Positions 12,903 to 25,722 of a stretch of DNA of 60,000 nt are shown in pieces. Source of the stretch: Nymphaea colorata (lineage: Eukaryota > Streptophyta > Magnoliopsida > Nymphaeales > Nymphaeaceae); NCBI RefSeq assembly GCF_008831285.2, contig NC_045141.1, forward strand, positions 17,906,106 to 17,966,105. The letters run 5' to 3'. Position 1 is the stretch's first letter; each line of letters opens with the position of its first letter. The notes below the pieces were generated by a model. That model saw only the letters and a program-made list of their open reading frames with translations, did no database searches and had not been told where the DNA came from. A program made the translations under genes and the position numbers.

Positions 12903-14908
12903 AACGGGACCTTCCATTGGTTTGGTATTCCTCCCCTGCCCTTCTTATCCCAGGAGAAAAAGCGAAGAAACTTGGTGGTGGCTTCCGAGAACCATCTTTC
13001 AAGAAACAAACCTGTATTCTGTATATACTATATAGTTTTGGATATTGATTCTTCTGCGTGTCTCTGGATTTAGAAATTGTGAGAGATTGATGGTTTAGAT
13101 GGATGCCATCAATAGTAAGGACTTCCTTCTCCTTGTTTCCCGGCTGTAAATCAGTGAAGACTGAAGAAACATTCGTTTTTCATATGAATGATCATTTGTC
13201 GGTGCAATTCATGTCCATATGTGGGGAATTTGAGTTTTCTTGCCGTCCTCCCCAATCTGCCTAGAATGGCACCGTATTCGAGAGAGAGAGAGACGAACAA
13301 GGCTGCTAAAAGCAGATCGAGACATCAGAATCGCGGAAAAGGTAACGATACGAAGCATTCCGATAGTTCACGGATCATCTAGAATGCACTGCAGCAGATA
13401 CACGTCCTTGTCCCAAAGGCGTCGCAATTCGGAGACTTTCTTGACACGCAAGGGAGAAGGTTCCTTTGTTAGCAGAGTCAATGGCTTCGTTATTGGGTAG
13501 CATAGTAAGAGTTTGCTCTCTCACTGGATAAGTTGATGAAATGGACCCCATTTTCTTTGTTTGGTCGCCGGAATCGATGGACTTCCAAGTCCTACCGTTC
13601 CGGCGAATGGTTTCCCAGTTCCCACCGTAGTTAATTGCAATAGAGAAAACAAACGAAAGGCCTTCTGGGGAAGAGGTCAACCCCTGTACAAGATAGAAAA
13701 TTGGAAGGAAATAGTGTTTTACTGGTTCTACATGCATATGGCGTAAGGCAAGTTTAATCAACAGCAGATCAAGCAAATATTTTGGAGCCAATCATTTACC
13801 ATAAGCACAACTGCATCAATTATTATGGGATTGCATCAGGATCGGCCTAGATGAGGAAACAGGATCGGAAAAAGAAAAACTAAAACTAAGATCGGGCCTT
13901 TCAGTCTTTATCTTTTATGTCTTCTGTCTAAATAAAATCTGAAAGTGGGGGAATCTTTGGGTTGACCTCAAACTCTTAAGTTGGTGAACCACAAAACTTG
14001 AGCATGAACCTTATGCTAAATACTGCATCAAGTTCATGAATGTTAAAACTAAGGTAATCAAAGTACTGTGTGTTGGGTGAGCTCTGTCATGGCTACTGTA
14101 TCTGTGTCGGGTGCAGAAAAAAGGAGAAGGATTCCTGCTCAGGCCAAGATTCCGGGAGGAAATTAATCGCAGTCTTCCATGACGGCTCGTCCTCTTGGCT
14201 TCCATATATGACAACCACTTCTACTAGGCGTATTCCATATTGTCAATAGCTGGTAGGATTGTTCTGACCCACTTCATTGGCTTTCTTCTCTTGACTGATC
14301 CTAATTTTCATTTTCATCTATTTCATGGTTTGCTTGCTCCTCGTAGGCAGTGCTTTTCTGATCTTCTTCGTTTCAAAGTTGACCTTTCAAACAAAGAAAA
14401 CGTGAATAAGATCCCACTTTTGAAATCAATCTCCTGGTCTTCGATTTACTTTCCAAAACCCAAAAGTTCGGTAGCAGAAGATTCTAGTCGCCGGCCGGGC
14501 TCCTAGAGGAGTGGACTCTGCATCTGGAACCGGTAGAACCTACACATAGCCTGGCTAGGATGTCGAGTTGCATTTTAAATATAACCAACTGGTAGGCGAT
14601 ATTTATATTTGACCTAATCAGCCTATATTTTTTAGGAAACTATGTTATTCGTGGGCCTCACTTTTGTCCATAATATAAAAAGATTATCGTCTGTATTTTT
14701 AATAGAGAACATAATAATTTTCCATGAAAGCTGCCCAATAAGTGTCTAAAAGGAGCTTCTCTTCGCTCGAGTACTGGAGAACATTATTTTCAACTTTTTT
14801 CTATTTGAGAATCAGAAAATATCAATTGCAATTTTTTTCAGTGCTACCTTCTATCATTAACTATATTTTTAGGTTGGGTTATGATAACTTTGGATCTAAG
14901 CTGCATTA
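12903..14908. other. HIPP 3' flank and intergenic DNA
   Basis: The HIPP 3' UTR presumably covers the first 150-250 bases; no clear AATAAA is visible there. A minus-strand frame at 13375-13791 is open for 138 codons if it starts at TTG, but matches nothing I know and has no supporting neighbours. No other gene is visible. Confidence 0.5.
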
Positions 14909-15096
14909 ACGGGTGTGTTTTGGAAGATCTTTTGAGGATCTCAAAAGCATCGATTTCAAATTCAAGTTACACTCAAAAACTTGTGGATACAAAAACTTGT
15001 GGATTTAAAGTTGGATTGGTTGGCCGTAAAGGGTTTGATCTTAAATATGCGGATAATATCATAATGGTCTCATACCACTAGCTAAACAAACACACC
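14909..15096. mobile_element. Tourist-like MITE, about 188 bp
   Basis: The ends carry GGTGTGTTT (from 14912) and its inverse AAACACACC (15088-15096). The element is flanked by TTA at 14906-14908 and 15097-15099, the 3-bp target duplication typical of PIF/Harbinger-derived Tourist elements. The interior carries a short direct repeat (aaaacttgtgga, twice, near 14977 and 14993) and no transposase. Confidence 0.6.
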
Positions 15097-15214
15097 TTAT
15101 TGTTTTGATAACAATAGTCACAAATAACCCCTCAAAGTTTTAAAGGGTGAGGTTTTTTCAGGTATAATACGTTGAACCTAAAAAAAGGAGAAAATAAAAA
15201 AATACGATAAATGT

Positions 15215-15775
15215 TTAAAAAATTTTAAAAACTAAAAATGAAAAAAGAATAAAATAAGTGAGAAACTAATAATAAATTAAGTAGATTTGCAACAAATTAA
15301 AAAAATAAAAAAAACTGTTTGACATTAAAAAACTGAAAAAAATGAAAAAAACCTAAAAAACGCGTTAAAACATGTTTTTTTTAACATTTTTTTCAAAAAA
15401 AATGTGTTTTTTTAGTTTAAAATGGCTAGTTAATTTATCACACTTTTTTCAAAAAAAAGGAAAACGTGTTTTATGTGCCTATTGTTTTAACCTTAAAAAA
15501 TTTAAAAAACTAAAAATGAGAAAAAATAAAATAAGTGAGAAACTGATAATAATATAAGTAGATTTGCAACAAATAAAAAATTAAAAATAAAAAAACCTGG
15601 TTGACATTAAAAAACTGAAAAAAAATGAAAAAACTTAAAAAACCACGTTAAAATGTGTTTTTTTTTTGTTTTTAACATTTTTTTCAAAAAAATGCGTTTT
15701 TCTAAGTTTTAAATGACTAGTTAATTTATCACGTTTTTACCACTTTGACAGTTTGTCATTTTTGAAAATAATTGG
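15215..15775. repeat. AT-rich tandem duplication, period about 278-291 bp
   Basis: Two diverged copies run head to tail. Shared landmarks are actaaaaatg at 15231 and 15509, gatttgcaacaaat at 15284 and 15561, and tagttaatttatcac at 15427 and 15718. Both are rich in A and T runs, with T-rich stretches followed by facing A-rich ones, so each unit can fold on itself. Confidence 0.8.
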
Positions 15776-15970
15776 AAAAGGCAAACCCAAAAAAAAAAAA
15801 AAAGTTCCCAAGTGTATTTGATAGCCTCGGATCTCAGATCCGATGTTGAACTAAAATCCCTTTTATTTGGGGTTCACAGAATAAACAAACAAACAGTGGA
15901 TTTATCGCCTGTACAAAAAAGAGAATTTGAAATTGTCAGTATTCAGGGTCGAATGGGAGGGAAGTCCGAC

Positions 15971-16240
15971 TTCAAATCCTTGAATATGAGATCCTCTTAA
16001 ATCATCTCGGATCTCAGATTCAAGTTGAACAAACGTCGGCTTATTTTTTTTTTTTATCAACACCATAACCAACCTTGTTATCTTTTAAGTATTGCACCTT
16101 TCAAATCCTTGAATATGAGATCCTCAGTCATCTTAAATCATCTCGGATCTCAGATTCAAGTTGAAACAAACGTCGGCTTAAATTTTTTTTTTTATCAACA
16201 CCATAACCAACCTTTGTTATCTTTTAAGCATTGAACCTTT
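15971..16240. repeat. Two-copy tandem repeat, period 129 bp
   Basis: Unit 1 (15971-16099) and unit 2 (from 16100) each read ttcaaatccttgaatatgag, then tcggatctcagattcaagtt, acgtcggctta, a T run, and atcaacaccataaccaacc. A further diverged relative of the tcggatctcagat phrase lies at 15828. High similarity points to a fairly recent duplication. Confidence 0.88.
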
Positions 16241-18539
16241 AAGATCGCATTCAGCAACGTGCTCACCTTTACGGTTTCCTAGCTCGTGCAAAGATAACAA
16301 TTGCGTATTATAGCAACAAGATTCTTTTTTCTTAATTAATGTCTTCACTTTTGGCCAACATTGCGTTTCATATTCAACAACTCCCCTTGACATCTGCCTC
16401 TCCCAAAACCAAAGAGAACTAAGAAAAAGGAACATATAAGATCCTACCATCTTTATCATAATTTCACGAAGAGATTTCCTTCAATCAAATGTTTACTTAT
16501 TTACAGACCCCTGATTCTGGGATTTTTTGCATCATCAGTTCCCATCGGAGGAGCAGCGGGCTCTACATGACATCTGCATGCTTGAGAAGCACTTTTCTAA
16601 ATATGCATGATCAGATTAAAGTAATACTGCTTCTTGGCAGCATGTCCTGTTGTCATTTTATCACAGGGGACATTTTTGTCATTTCAGCACCCAACCATTG
16701 AATTCAGTGGAGGTACATGGATCATTAAATCAGATAGATTCTTAGTGGGCATATGGGAGCCTCAATTATACAAGGTTTTAAAGTAAATGGAAAGGACTTA
16801 GGCCTTAGTCTTATCGTCTCTTTTTCGATTGAACGAGACTTGAAGAAGGCCAAAAGCTTCTTCCCAACCCTTTATTCTCGAAGGTAGGTAAAGGGCCTGT
16901 GTCCGTGCCGAGATGCTGCTTCCACCATGCAGCAGTCCTTCATTTGCAGCACAAAGAGTTGACTCTTTGAAAAATCAAAGTGAAGACTAGTCGTCTGCGA
17001 GATCCCGTTGAACCAACCCCTCATAGTCTCATTGCCTCTTTCCTTGGCTGTTAATTACTTGAAGAAGTGGGGCAAAGAAACATGCAATTGGATAACATAT
17101 GCATGTTTTGTAAGTAGAAAAACTCCATATAAATGGCACATTCGAGGGATATAGTTGATGATACTTGATCTTAATAATCTTCAAGTTTAACAAATACTCC
17201 AACCATTCTGCAGTCTCACAAACTACACCGAATAATCAAAACTTTTTTTGCCAATCTTGTGCGATCAGCCACCGATGGCATCGTGAGGCCGACTTCCATA
17301 ACCAGTGATTCGTTTAGGAGGCCAAACTTCCTCTACTGAGAGAAAACGAATCTAAACAATACATTACAGCAAAAACCGAGGGGGAAATGAAAGACAGCAG
17401 AAGAGGCAAAGCTTATGGGTAGGAGATTTTTTTGGGCTTATTTATAAAGACCTTGGCCTTCATTTCTTTGGAAAGTGTAAAAGAAAATTATTGAGTTCTT
17501 TGCATGCATTCTTTCATGTTCCTTACTAATGAGAGAGAATCTAATCCCCTTTGTTTACGAAAGCACTGTACAGTTGATAAACTCCACAGCACATTTGATG
17601 GAACCTACTCATTATTATACTGCTAATACTAACGGTGGAAATGAGCCCTTATATTACTTGTTCCTTGGTTTGAAATCTCACGCTTCGCTTAATTAGAGAA
17701 ATTTACAGATAACATTTTAATAAAATGAAATGTCAAGCTTCCCCTATGCACTAATTAGAGAAATTTACAAATACCATTTTTTACGTGCTTGTAACTGCTT
17801 GTTTTTTGAGAAATTAGGAATAACAGTTTTGAGCTTGTAAAATAATTTACCAGCATATGTATATTTCATGAACTTAAATAGTCAAGGTATGCGAAAGAAC
17901 ATTATTATAACCTTAATAAAAAGAAATTAAAAGAATTCACAAACCACCTCTCTGTCTCTCGCCGCGAATATATAATCTCTACAATGACATAAAAGTGACG
18001 TGACATCGTGCAGGGTGAGACGGGAGTAGAAAAATGAACTGTGGGAAACTGTTTGTTTAAACGTATTCCTTTTTGTTCGAGATAAAATAGTCCTTTTAAA
18101 TATAATTTAATGTTTTCATTAATAAAATGTGTGTTCGTGAATTATTTTGTGAATTCAGCCAGCTATTTACACATTAATAAATGTGAACTTGTGTTCTGTT
18201 AATATATTAAAAATGGACTGCCTTTTGTAAATGCTGACAATGACAAAGCCAATCTTAATCAACTTTCATTGCTTTGATACGTACACTTCATTATCAATCT
18301 TACGAAGCCTCACCTTACTGTAAGGGTTCACAAGTTTGCTTAATTTATACGTTTTTGTATGCCACAATAAAACTATCTTTAATACGTCTTCAGGATCGAC
18401 CCATGTATAATTCAATTTATAAAATTGCGCTTTCGTCATTTTTCTAGTTTTTCTAGTATAACATAGGTTTGAGTGGTTCAACCATAACCCATCAGACGGC
18501 TGTATATCAGATGGGTAAATATAAGCTCTCTCTCTTCCT

Positions 18540-18599
<60 letters not shown>

Positions 18600-19410
18600 T
18601 TGGTGGGTCATCCTGCCATACAGATTACATTTTTATAACTTCATTTGGCCGAAATTTTGAGATATGAAAGAGTATTTAGCCATGTTGGAAAGCTTTTACT
18701 TTAATGCAATTGTTTGAATATGTAATCTGTGGTTTTTTATCATTACTGTCAGTAGCCTGGTCACGAACTTCCCGACATGAAGAACCTCCCAACATGAATT
18801 CTAGAATAGCTTTATGACTGCTTTATTATTTTTTTCTAATGCATGTGCTTGGATGGTAGTTTTTTCTTTCAGACATTCCCATGTTGTCAAACGTGCAGAA
18901 GTCATTCCAGCTTATGATATTATTCGTTCATATATCTGTAGCAGTATTTTATGAATAGGGGACTTTTTCTGTCCCCCATCAGTAACGGGCGTTTGATTAA
19001 CTCAGTCTTAAATTTGAAGGAGCCATTTGTTGTCAAATTCGAGATTCCAAACCATAGACGTAAAAGCCCCACATTTATTAATCTATAGTTAGAGAGAGAA
19101 GTGTTTGGCTTTGTATTCATCTTTGTATGGAAGAACATAATTGATGATCTTTCAGTCAAGGAAATCGCGGTCTCTCTCAGCCGAATCCTACTTTTTCTGC
19201 AGCAGAAGCCATCTTGAAGACACACGCAGGATCTGGATTTGTTGGAAGGTAGTTGATCGATCTCTTGAACAGCAAACTGGTTGGTTGATTCTTTTTCATT
19301 CTGACTCTCTACTATCTAATACACTGTAGGGGAGTGGCAATCTTCCCCCAAGCGACAACTGTGACCAGTAGTTGCAGTAGATTCTGCATCGTCGGGAGCC
19401 CTCCCCAATG
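16241..19410. other. Intergenic DNA with a TA/GA microsatellite
   Basis: No gene recognised. A short direct repeat, aattagagaaatttaca, occurs at about 17691 and 17753. A TA/GA microsatellite lies at 18542-18599. Confidence 0.5.
18542..18599. repeat. Compound (TA)n(GA)n microsatellite
   Basis: About 16 TA units (18542-18573) pass directly into about 13 GA units (to 18599). Open frames across it are artefacts (YIYI / ERER). Confidence 0.97.
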
Positions 19411-19588
19411 AATTTTGTCATCTTCTTACTAAAGCCAACTTCAATCTGAATTCCAGCTTCGTGTGTACAAACTGCGTTCCGCAGTTCAGCGATGTGGTGA
19501 ATTTTGGCATCTTCTTACGAAAGCCAACTTCAATCTGAATTCCAGCTTCGTGTGTGCAAACTGCGTTCGACATTTCAGCGATGTGGTG
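19411..19588. repeat. Two-copy tandem repeat, period 89 bp
   Basis: Copies at 19411-19499 and 19500-19588 share catcttctta, aaagccaacttcaatctgaa, ttccagcttcgtgtgt and gcgatgtggtga with only a few differences. Confidence 0.92.
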
Positions 19589-19832
19589 AGCTCCTCCTGT
19601 CACTAACTTCCTCCCTCATATATACCTGAACGATTGACGTGTAGTAGAGTAAGACAAGCATTTCTCTGCAAGTTCAGTAAAGACTCTATAATAATCATGC
19701 CAGCATATTAATAGACATTAATAGTCGCATAACCGTGCTTGTATCGCCATGTCAAAATGCGAAATGAAGTTCTCACAATTGATTAGAAGGAAATCTAATT
19801 TCCTTCACGTTACCATTTTGGGGAAACAAATT

Positions 19833-20586
19833 AGCAATGTTTTGTCACGGGGTATTGTATCGCGTATCTGTCGGACTGACCTATACACTATACCGCAACT
19901 GTTGGACTGACCACTATATCACAACGTATTGTAAATATATCGTAATGTATTGTAAAATTGATTTTTTAAATTAAAAAACACTGAAAAGGTAGGGAAAATA
20001 GGAAAATAGCTGAAAAATCAAGAGCAATGTATTTCGTGTAAAAAAAAAAATCATCACACATAAAGAACATTAATTCTTCATCATTCGTCCTTCCTCATTC
20101 ATAAACCATAGGCATATATATTAGCAAAAACATCAAAAATGAAAAGTAAGATTAAGAGATTCAAAATAACATATTGAAACATCCATGACCCATCACAAGT
20201 TTAGAGACCATATATCATATATGAGTTTAGACTTTAGACTTTTGAGTGTTATAGAGTATTAGTAAACTACATCACAAGTTCATCAAATCGATGGTTTCTT
20301 CCTCAAATCAGCAATTTTTTGGAGAAACCAGCAAAATCTCTCTCTCTCTCTTACTGTCTCACAGCCTTTAAAGAAGCTTAGAGAAAGAGAGGGTCCTGTT
20401 TAAAAGAATGATGCAAAAAGGGGCCTTGGGGCCTTTTTTTTTCAAATTTTAACCCTGTATCTTAGGTGTATTGTACGATACACCTCTCTGTATCGTACAA
20501 TACACCTGATGCAGGCATGACACATGGGCATATCGTGTATCATCGAGCTCATATCGAGTCTTATCATACAATACAGATAACACTGC
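19833..20586. mobile_element. Candidate non-autonomous element with imperfect terminal inverted repeats
   Basis: The left end reads gcaatgttttgtcac then gtattgtat. The right end, read on the opposite strand, gives gcagtgttatct then gtattgtatgat. The interior is AT-rich, contains several 'cgtattgtaa' type phrases, and has a perfect 18 bp hairpin at 20464-20507. No transposase is seen. Boundaries are tentative and no clear target duplication is visible. Confidence 0.4.
20464..20507. repeat. Perfect 18 bp inverted repeat with 8 bp loop
   Basis: The left arm aggtgtattgtacgatac (20464-20481) is exactly complementary to gtatcgtacaatacacct (20490-20507), with loop acctctct. It lies inside the candidate element at 19833-20586. 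Confidence 0.95.
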
Positions 20587-20589
20587 AAT

Positions 20590-23500
20590 CGTATTCAAAT
20601 GGGGAAATCAGAAATGGATGGAAAAGCTGAAGTGGGCAGAATTTCACTGAATAATCAATCAGCCAACCTTGCCAGGGAAAAATTTAGAGGCTTTCCTTCC
20701 CACATTCAAGTGACCCCTTCTTCTCTTCTCACCAGGCCAAGTACTTCTTGCTCCTTGTTTCACACGTCACACCAAGCAAAATGAAATTATATCTAAAGAA
20801 AAGTCATATCGATGCTTATGATGGATTTACTGCTTTGTGTGCACTACTTCTCTATCTGTTCTTCCTCCGAATGCTTCCCTTACATATTCACAAACTTGTA
20901 GAACGTCAGTAATTCAGTACCCGAAGTGCCCTCTATTGACATAAACTGCTGAGATTCTGCCCAAATCCATCTTGCATAATAACTGAAAACAAAATAAGGA
21001 TCCAAGAAACAATGGACCCATCATATGGATTCGGTGTCCTTGATGTCTTTGCACTTCACATAAAAAGTGGATTGTTGATTGGTGATTCGAAGCACTGATC
21101 TTCACAAAATAGACGATGTATGATCACTGAAGATCAAGTCACCTTGTGCTTATGTTTAAGGAGCGACAAGAAGTCCATCAATTTATTCGCTGGTCTCCCA
21201 TCATCAATGCACGCAGAAAAGAACAAGATCAACTGTATGGTCCATGTTGCCATAAGCGTGAAACAGGGAGTTCCTTGGTCCCAAATAATGTAGGTTTCAT
21301 CTCAAGGTGTCCAATTTAAACGAGATAACATATCCCAGTGAAACTGATGGTCAAGATGGTTTACAGAATTATCATACGCTTGTATACAACTGTTGAACTG
21401 TTTGGCAACCTCTCTGCTATTCAAACACACCCTTATGTTGGCCAACCTTTTGGAACTAACCATTGAAGTTCAGAACTGGTTGCCTGTAGGTTACTTTCGA
21501 TGCATACCGCCCAATTAACAACCGAGGAAATCTCAAACTTGTCCCAGAAAGAAAAAAACAGGGAACGTCATCCCATGGTTTCATTGCAACTTTGTGGACA
21601 TCTCTGATATTTATTTCTGTGAGGACCAAGAGACAGGGTGTGACAGCAACTGATGGACCAAGAGCTGTTTATACTCTGACCCAAGTCCATTTCCTGAGCC
21701 CACTTGCTCAGCCCAGACAAAACCTCTTGAATTTGCTGGTCCACTCACTATCTCATTCATTTGAGTCACCATGTGGCTTAGTTTTCATGTCCCTGTTACA
21801 GTTATTAGAGTTTGTTACCCAGCTAGACGACTTTTGCCGAAGCAGACGAACCCAGTTCGCATTAATGAATCTAGTCCGAGGCCGACTTGGACAGGGCTGG
21901 AGCCTGCTTATCCTAAAGCTGATTTCTGGTGGCCTGCACTGCTTGGAGGGAAGCTTGTGGCAGTTGTTTGAAGGCAAATGACAAGGGAAGGACAGCACAC
22001 AACTCCATCCTGAGTGGTAAAATGGTGCATGTCAACTTGCTTCAGTGCTTTCCATCTCATCTAAATGGCCCTGTGCATGCAGTTGAGTAAAGTGGTCCTT
22101 CTTACCTTTCTCCATCAACCCTTAGATTGGGGGAACTACCAACATCATGTTCCTACATGCTTCAATCCAATAGATCCCCCAACTGCTCTTTCTTTGCTAA
22201 TAACTATATCACATTAACCTGCTCTTTGATCTGCACTAACCATAACTGTTACCGACCAAAAGACCTTGTCCAATCCTTTATAGTCCAATAAATATCAGCA
22301 GAGAAGTGACCTAAGGCTTCTGGCTTCTATCTTGTCTCCATTTTGTGAGCAGTTAATGTCAAAAGGATATGGGTATCTTGCATTTAGGGACGAGGCGCTA
22401 AGGGTGTGATTCCTGTCTCAAGGACCAGTCCTGCCATAAAAAGAAAGAGTGACAGCATCTGGAACAAACCAGAACTCCTGTGTAAGGAGAATCATGGCAG
22501 AGCGCCCTTTTCTTGTGATGACATGACTAAAGAAACACAAAGGTGAATCAAGATCGTCCTTTCAATGGTCTCGTCTTTTATCTTTCATAAAATTATAGAA
22601 AGCCACTCATTCGGTACATCTAACTGCCTTGGTTGTCACTTGGTATCATTTTTTTTTCTCCATGTAGAACCCATTTTAACTGCTGTTACATTTTTGAACG
22701 GTTTGAAGACAATCAAATATTACAGAACAGGGTAAAAAGGTTGTCTTGTGGATAAAAGCAGATAATAACTTCAGTCCTCTAACGGGTATTACTAAGATCG
22801 AGATGAAACATGAAGTTGAATGTAACAGAAAATGAGGCAGATTCTCTGCATTTGAGCGTGGTACTTCAATTTGTGAATTAAATAAAGTTGGTGGTGAACG
22901 CCAATGTGAAAATTATTGCCCGATTCTTTGCACTGACTGCGTCCGGCCGCTGCAGTAGCCGGTAGGTAACCAACAGGGGAACAATTGGTTCGGGAAATCA
23001 GTAAAAAGACTCCCCGGTTTTCCATGGCTTGAAGCAACAACCATGACATTGTTCGGCGGGTAAAACAGTAACAGGAAAAAGAAATTACAGGAGAGAGAGC
23101 CTAGCAATTGCTCTATTTCCAAAGGCGGGTATATGTTCGGTGCTGCCATTTCCGGAACATCTGGGAACTCTTGGTTTCTTCTTAAAATCCAAAATTTCTG
23201 CCTGTCATATTCAGAGCCTTGAGCTCTGCGTTTCCCGGCATCACCTTGCACGAAGCATTAGGCCAAACTTGCACTTCCTGCCACCGTAAGAACCAAGAAC
23301 GAAGGGACCAACGAAAAATATTTGAAAATTTAAACTATAGTAGGACATTGGATGGCTTGTTGTGCCGGTCGTAGGACAAAATGAATAGATTTTTGTGCAC
23401 TCCACGACTCTTCCATCTCATTTGAAGCCTAAATAGAGCGCTTAAGACATCAAATCTTTGTCATTTTTTATGTGCACGGCATCAACTAGCTCATCAGACC

Positions 23501-24427
23501 AAAGATTGGTGAGCCCCATCTGGTACCAAAACTGTGCCATTTACTGGGGAAACCAGATTTAATCATCCCCATCACCTGTCCTGTCTTCATTCCCCTTCTC
23601 AGATATCATGATTGCAGGCAGTTTTAGCCAAAATGGAGCGTATGAGTGGACTCCACAGGTTCCATTATTCTTGGAAGATTGCGTTCAAATGGAATTGCTG
23701 CAATTCCAGTTCCGCAGAATGCGTGGTTTTTCTATCAAAGGCAACACATAAACAGATTAATGTCGTTTTCCAAAGAATAAAAACATGTAACTTTTATTGG
23801 GAAAATATGGCAGGAAAACAGGTTCACAAGCAACCATGATTTTTGGAAGGATGCAGAGAGATAATTAAGACAAATATGATTGAGTATGACAGGAGTTGGC
23901 TTTATTACTGAGCATGCCTGGAAAGAAAACCCGTTAACAGCTTCACATTCTTACTCTTGTTTTGGAAGATGCACGTAATACCGATTCCATTTGGAATCGA
24001 GGTTCCGTGTGCATTTTCTATTCGATTCAAAATTGAACCTGAATGAAATCCTGCATTCGACAGTAATCTGTTAAAGTTGCCACCCATTACGTATAAATGT
24101 CCAAACTTACTCCGATTCAAAATTTGGCTGTATAGGAACAGAATCCAAGTCCAAACAAAAGCCTACTTGCAAAGGGTCAGATGAAATTGCATTCATCAAA
24201 AAATTGGACAAATTGAGTTGAGTAAAAAATGGATCTGGCCTGAAATTCAAACCAGTTCAAATCTCTACTCTGTTTGCACATGGGTCCGCGACGCGTCTGC
24301 CGTCTGCCATTACGAGCCAATACGCCTTAATATTAACAACCAACTCATACATTCGGTCCACATGCATGTTGGTTTAAAGTACACGTGTGTTAGTATGAAT
24401 GGGACCCCAGATCCGAGTGTTGAAGTA
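20590..24427. other. Intergenic DNA, no recognised gene
   Basis: The longest frames (129 codons at 21592-21981 on +, 112 codons at 22913-23251 on -) match no family I know and lie among frames of similar length. No repeats of note. Confidence 0.5.
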
Positions 24428-24618
24428 GTTCTGATACCACTGTAACAAACAGACCCACTCTTAGGCTCGAGCCTCTGGTTTGACGAATCTCATCCCGCTT
24501 CTTAACAATTTCAGCTCCAACTCCAAAAAAGTTAGGAACAAAGACAACTTAACCCCCTTTACAAGCTATTGAATCTCCCACAATCTTCAATATGAGAATA
24601 AATTTTTAAGGTGTTACA
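24428..24618 (-). mobile_element. LTR plus primer-binding site of a TRIM-like miniature LTR retroelement
   Basis: Read on the minus strand, a 178 bp LTR runs from TGTAACACC (24618) to GTTTGTTACA (24441), with TG...CA ends. One base later TGGTATCAGAAC (24439-24428) follows, a near match to the initiator tRNA-Met primer site TGGTATCAGAGC. The next bases (actcggatctggggtccc, inverse of 24405-24422) match the interior of the relative at 47740-48175. The second LTR expected beyond about 24370 is not recognisable, so this copy is truncated. Confidence 0.78.
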
Positions 24619-24619
24619 T

Positions 24620-25574
24620 CCATAGTTTGATTTTGATTTTTCGTGAGTGTTATCTTTTGAACTGTAAAAGGTGTCATTGCGTGACAGTCAAGTAACAGTG
24701 ATAATGAGTGACACTTCCACCCAGGTCCCAAAACAACCCTAAATCTTAAAAGTAAGGAGCCATGGCTTTGAGTCTCGGTACCACCACGATATGCTCATAT
24801 ATGGAAAAGAAGCAGTCCGTCCAGCCGTTCAGATTTTTTTTTTTTTCATGCAGTTCTTTTGAATAATTTTAATGAGTCAACCGGATTTCGAATGTTAAAA
24901 ATCTACATAAACAAACCAAATAAATCATGAAAACTTGAAAGTTCTGTCAAATTTGATAAGCTCAAGAAGGTTAATAATTAGGACAGTTAATTAGAAGCTG
25001 TGAGACGAGGGGGTCCACAAAAATGGAGGCAGAAACAAGCTGTGGGACGCCAAAACCATTATTCGGCCATGAAACTGGTCCCGTTTGCCAAGGAATGGAT
25101 ACGGAAACGGTGATGGTGAATTCCTGCAACTCCTCCACTTGACGCTGATACAGACAGCGACATTTTACAGCTTTCCTGGACTTGGGCCCCGGGATTTCTC
25201 TCGGCTTACGACGCAATTCCCCAGACGTCTCTATGTGCGCAGCAGTTTGTTTAGAAAATTATTCTTGAGAGGCATCGAACGTGAGAGAACGCAGGAATAA
25301 TATTGCCATCAAAAACCTGCATGGAAACCTTTCATGCAGGACAACATTTCCCAAACCAATCTATATGTGTCTGATACATGTAGCGCAATAAAAATCTGCC
25401 CAGATGACAGATATTGTCAGACGGTTTAAAATGTCCAAAATAATGTAAAAAATGTTTATATCTGCAACCGTTTATACAACCACAGTTTATCGTGATTTTA
25501 ATAAGCTTTATACACACACACACACTACATATATATACCATGTTACAGCAGCATTAGCCATGATTTATGTATAG
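24620..25574. other. Intergenic DNA
   Basis: No gene recognised. A short (CA)n run lies near 25511-25525. Confidence 0.45.
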
Positions 25575-25722
25575 CCACAGCTTATGATGTTTTAGTGATG
25601 GTTTATGGTGCTTTCTAAGCAGAGGATTTATATGATTCAAAACTGCTAGATGTCGGATGTTATCATATAGTTAAAAATTTATTACTGAAACTATCATAAA
25701 CCATCACTATAAATCATTGTGG
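25575..25722. mobile_element. Hairpin-forming MITE-like element
   Basis: Perfect 15 bp arms tagtgatggtttatg (25593-25607) and its inverse (25695-25709) are flanked by outer ccaca (25575) and tgtgg (ending 25722). The phrase tatggtgctttcta beside the left arm recurs near 50747. A gtgatggttta phrase recurs near 30313, suggesting a dispersed family. Confidence 0.6.

Noticed and set aside
12564-12917. 117-codon minus-strand frame opposite HIPP exon 3
   Set aside because: Its hydrophobic repeats (FILLG) are the antisense of the EPKKD linker.
13375-13791. 138-codon minus-strand frame downstream of HIPP
   Set aside because: Needs a TTG start, matches no family I know, and lies where the HIPP 3' region is expected.
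21592-21981. 129-codon + frame
   Set aside because: No recognisable domain, other frames in the same place are also open, and no splice or promoter context supports it.
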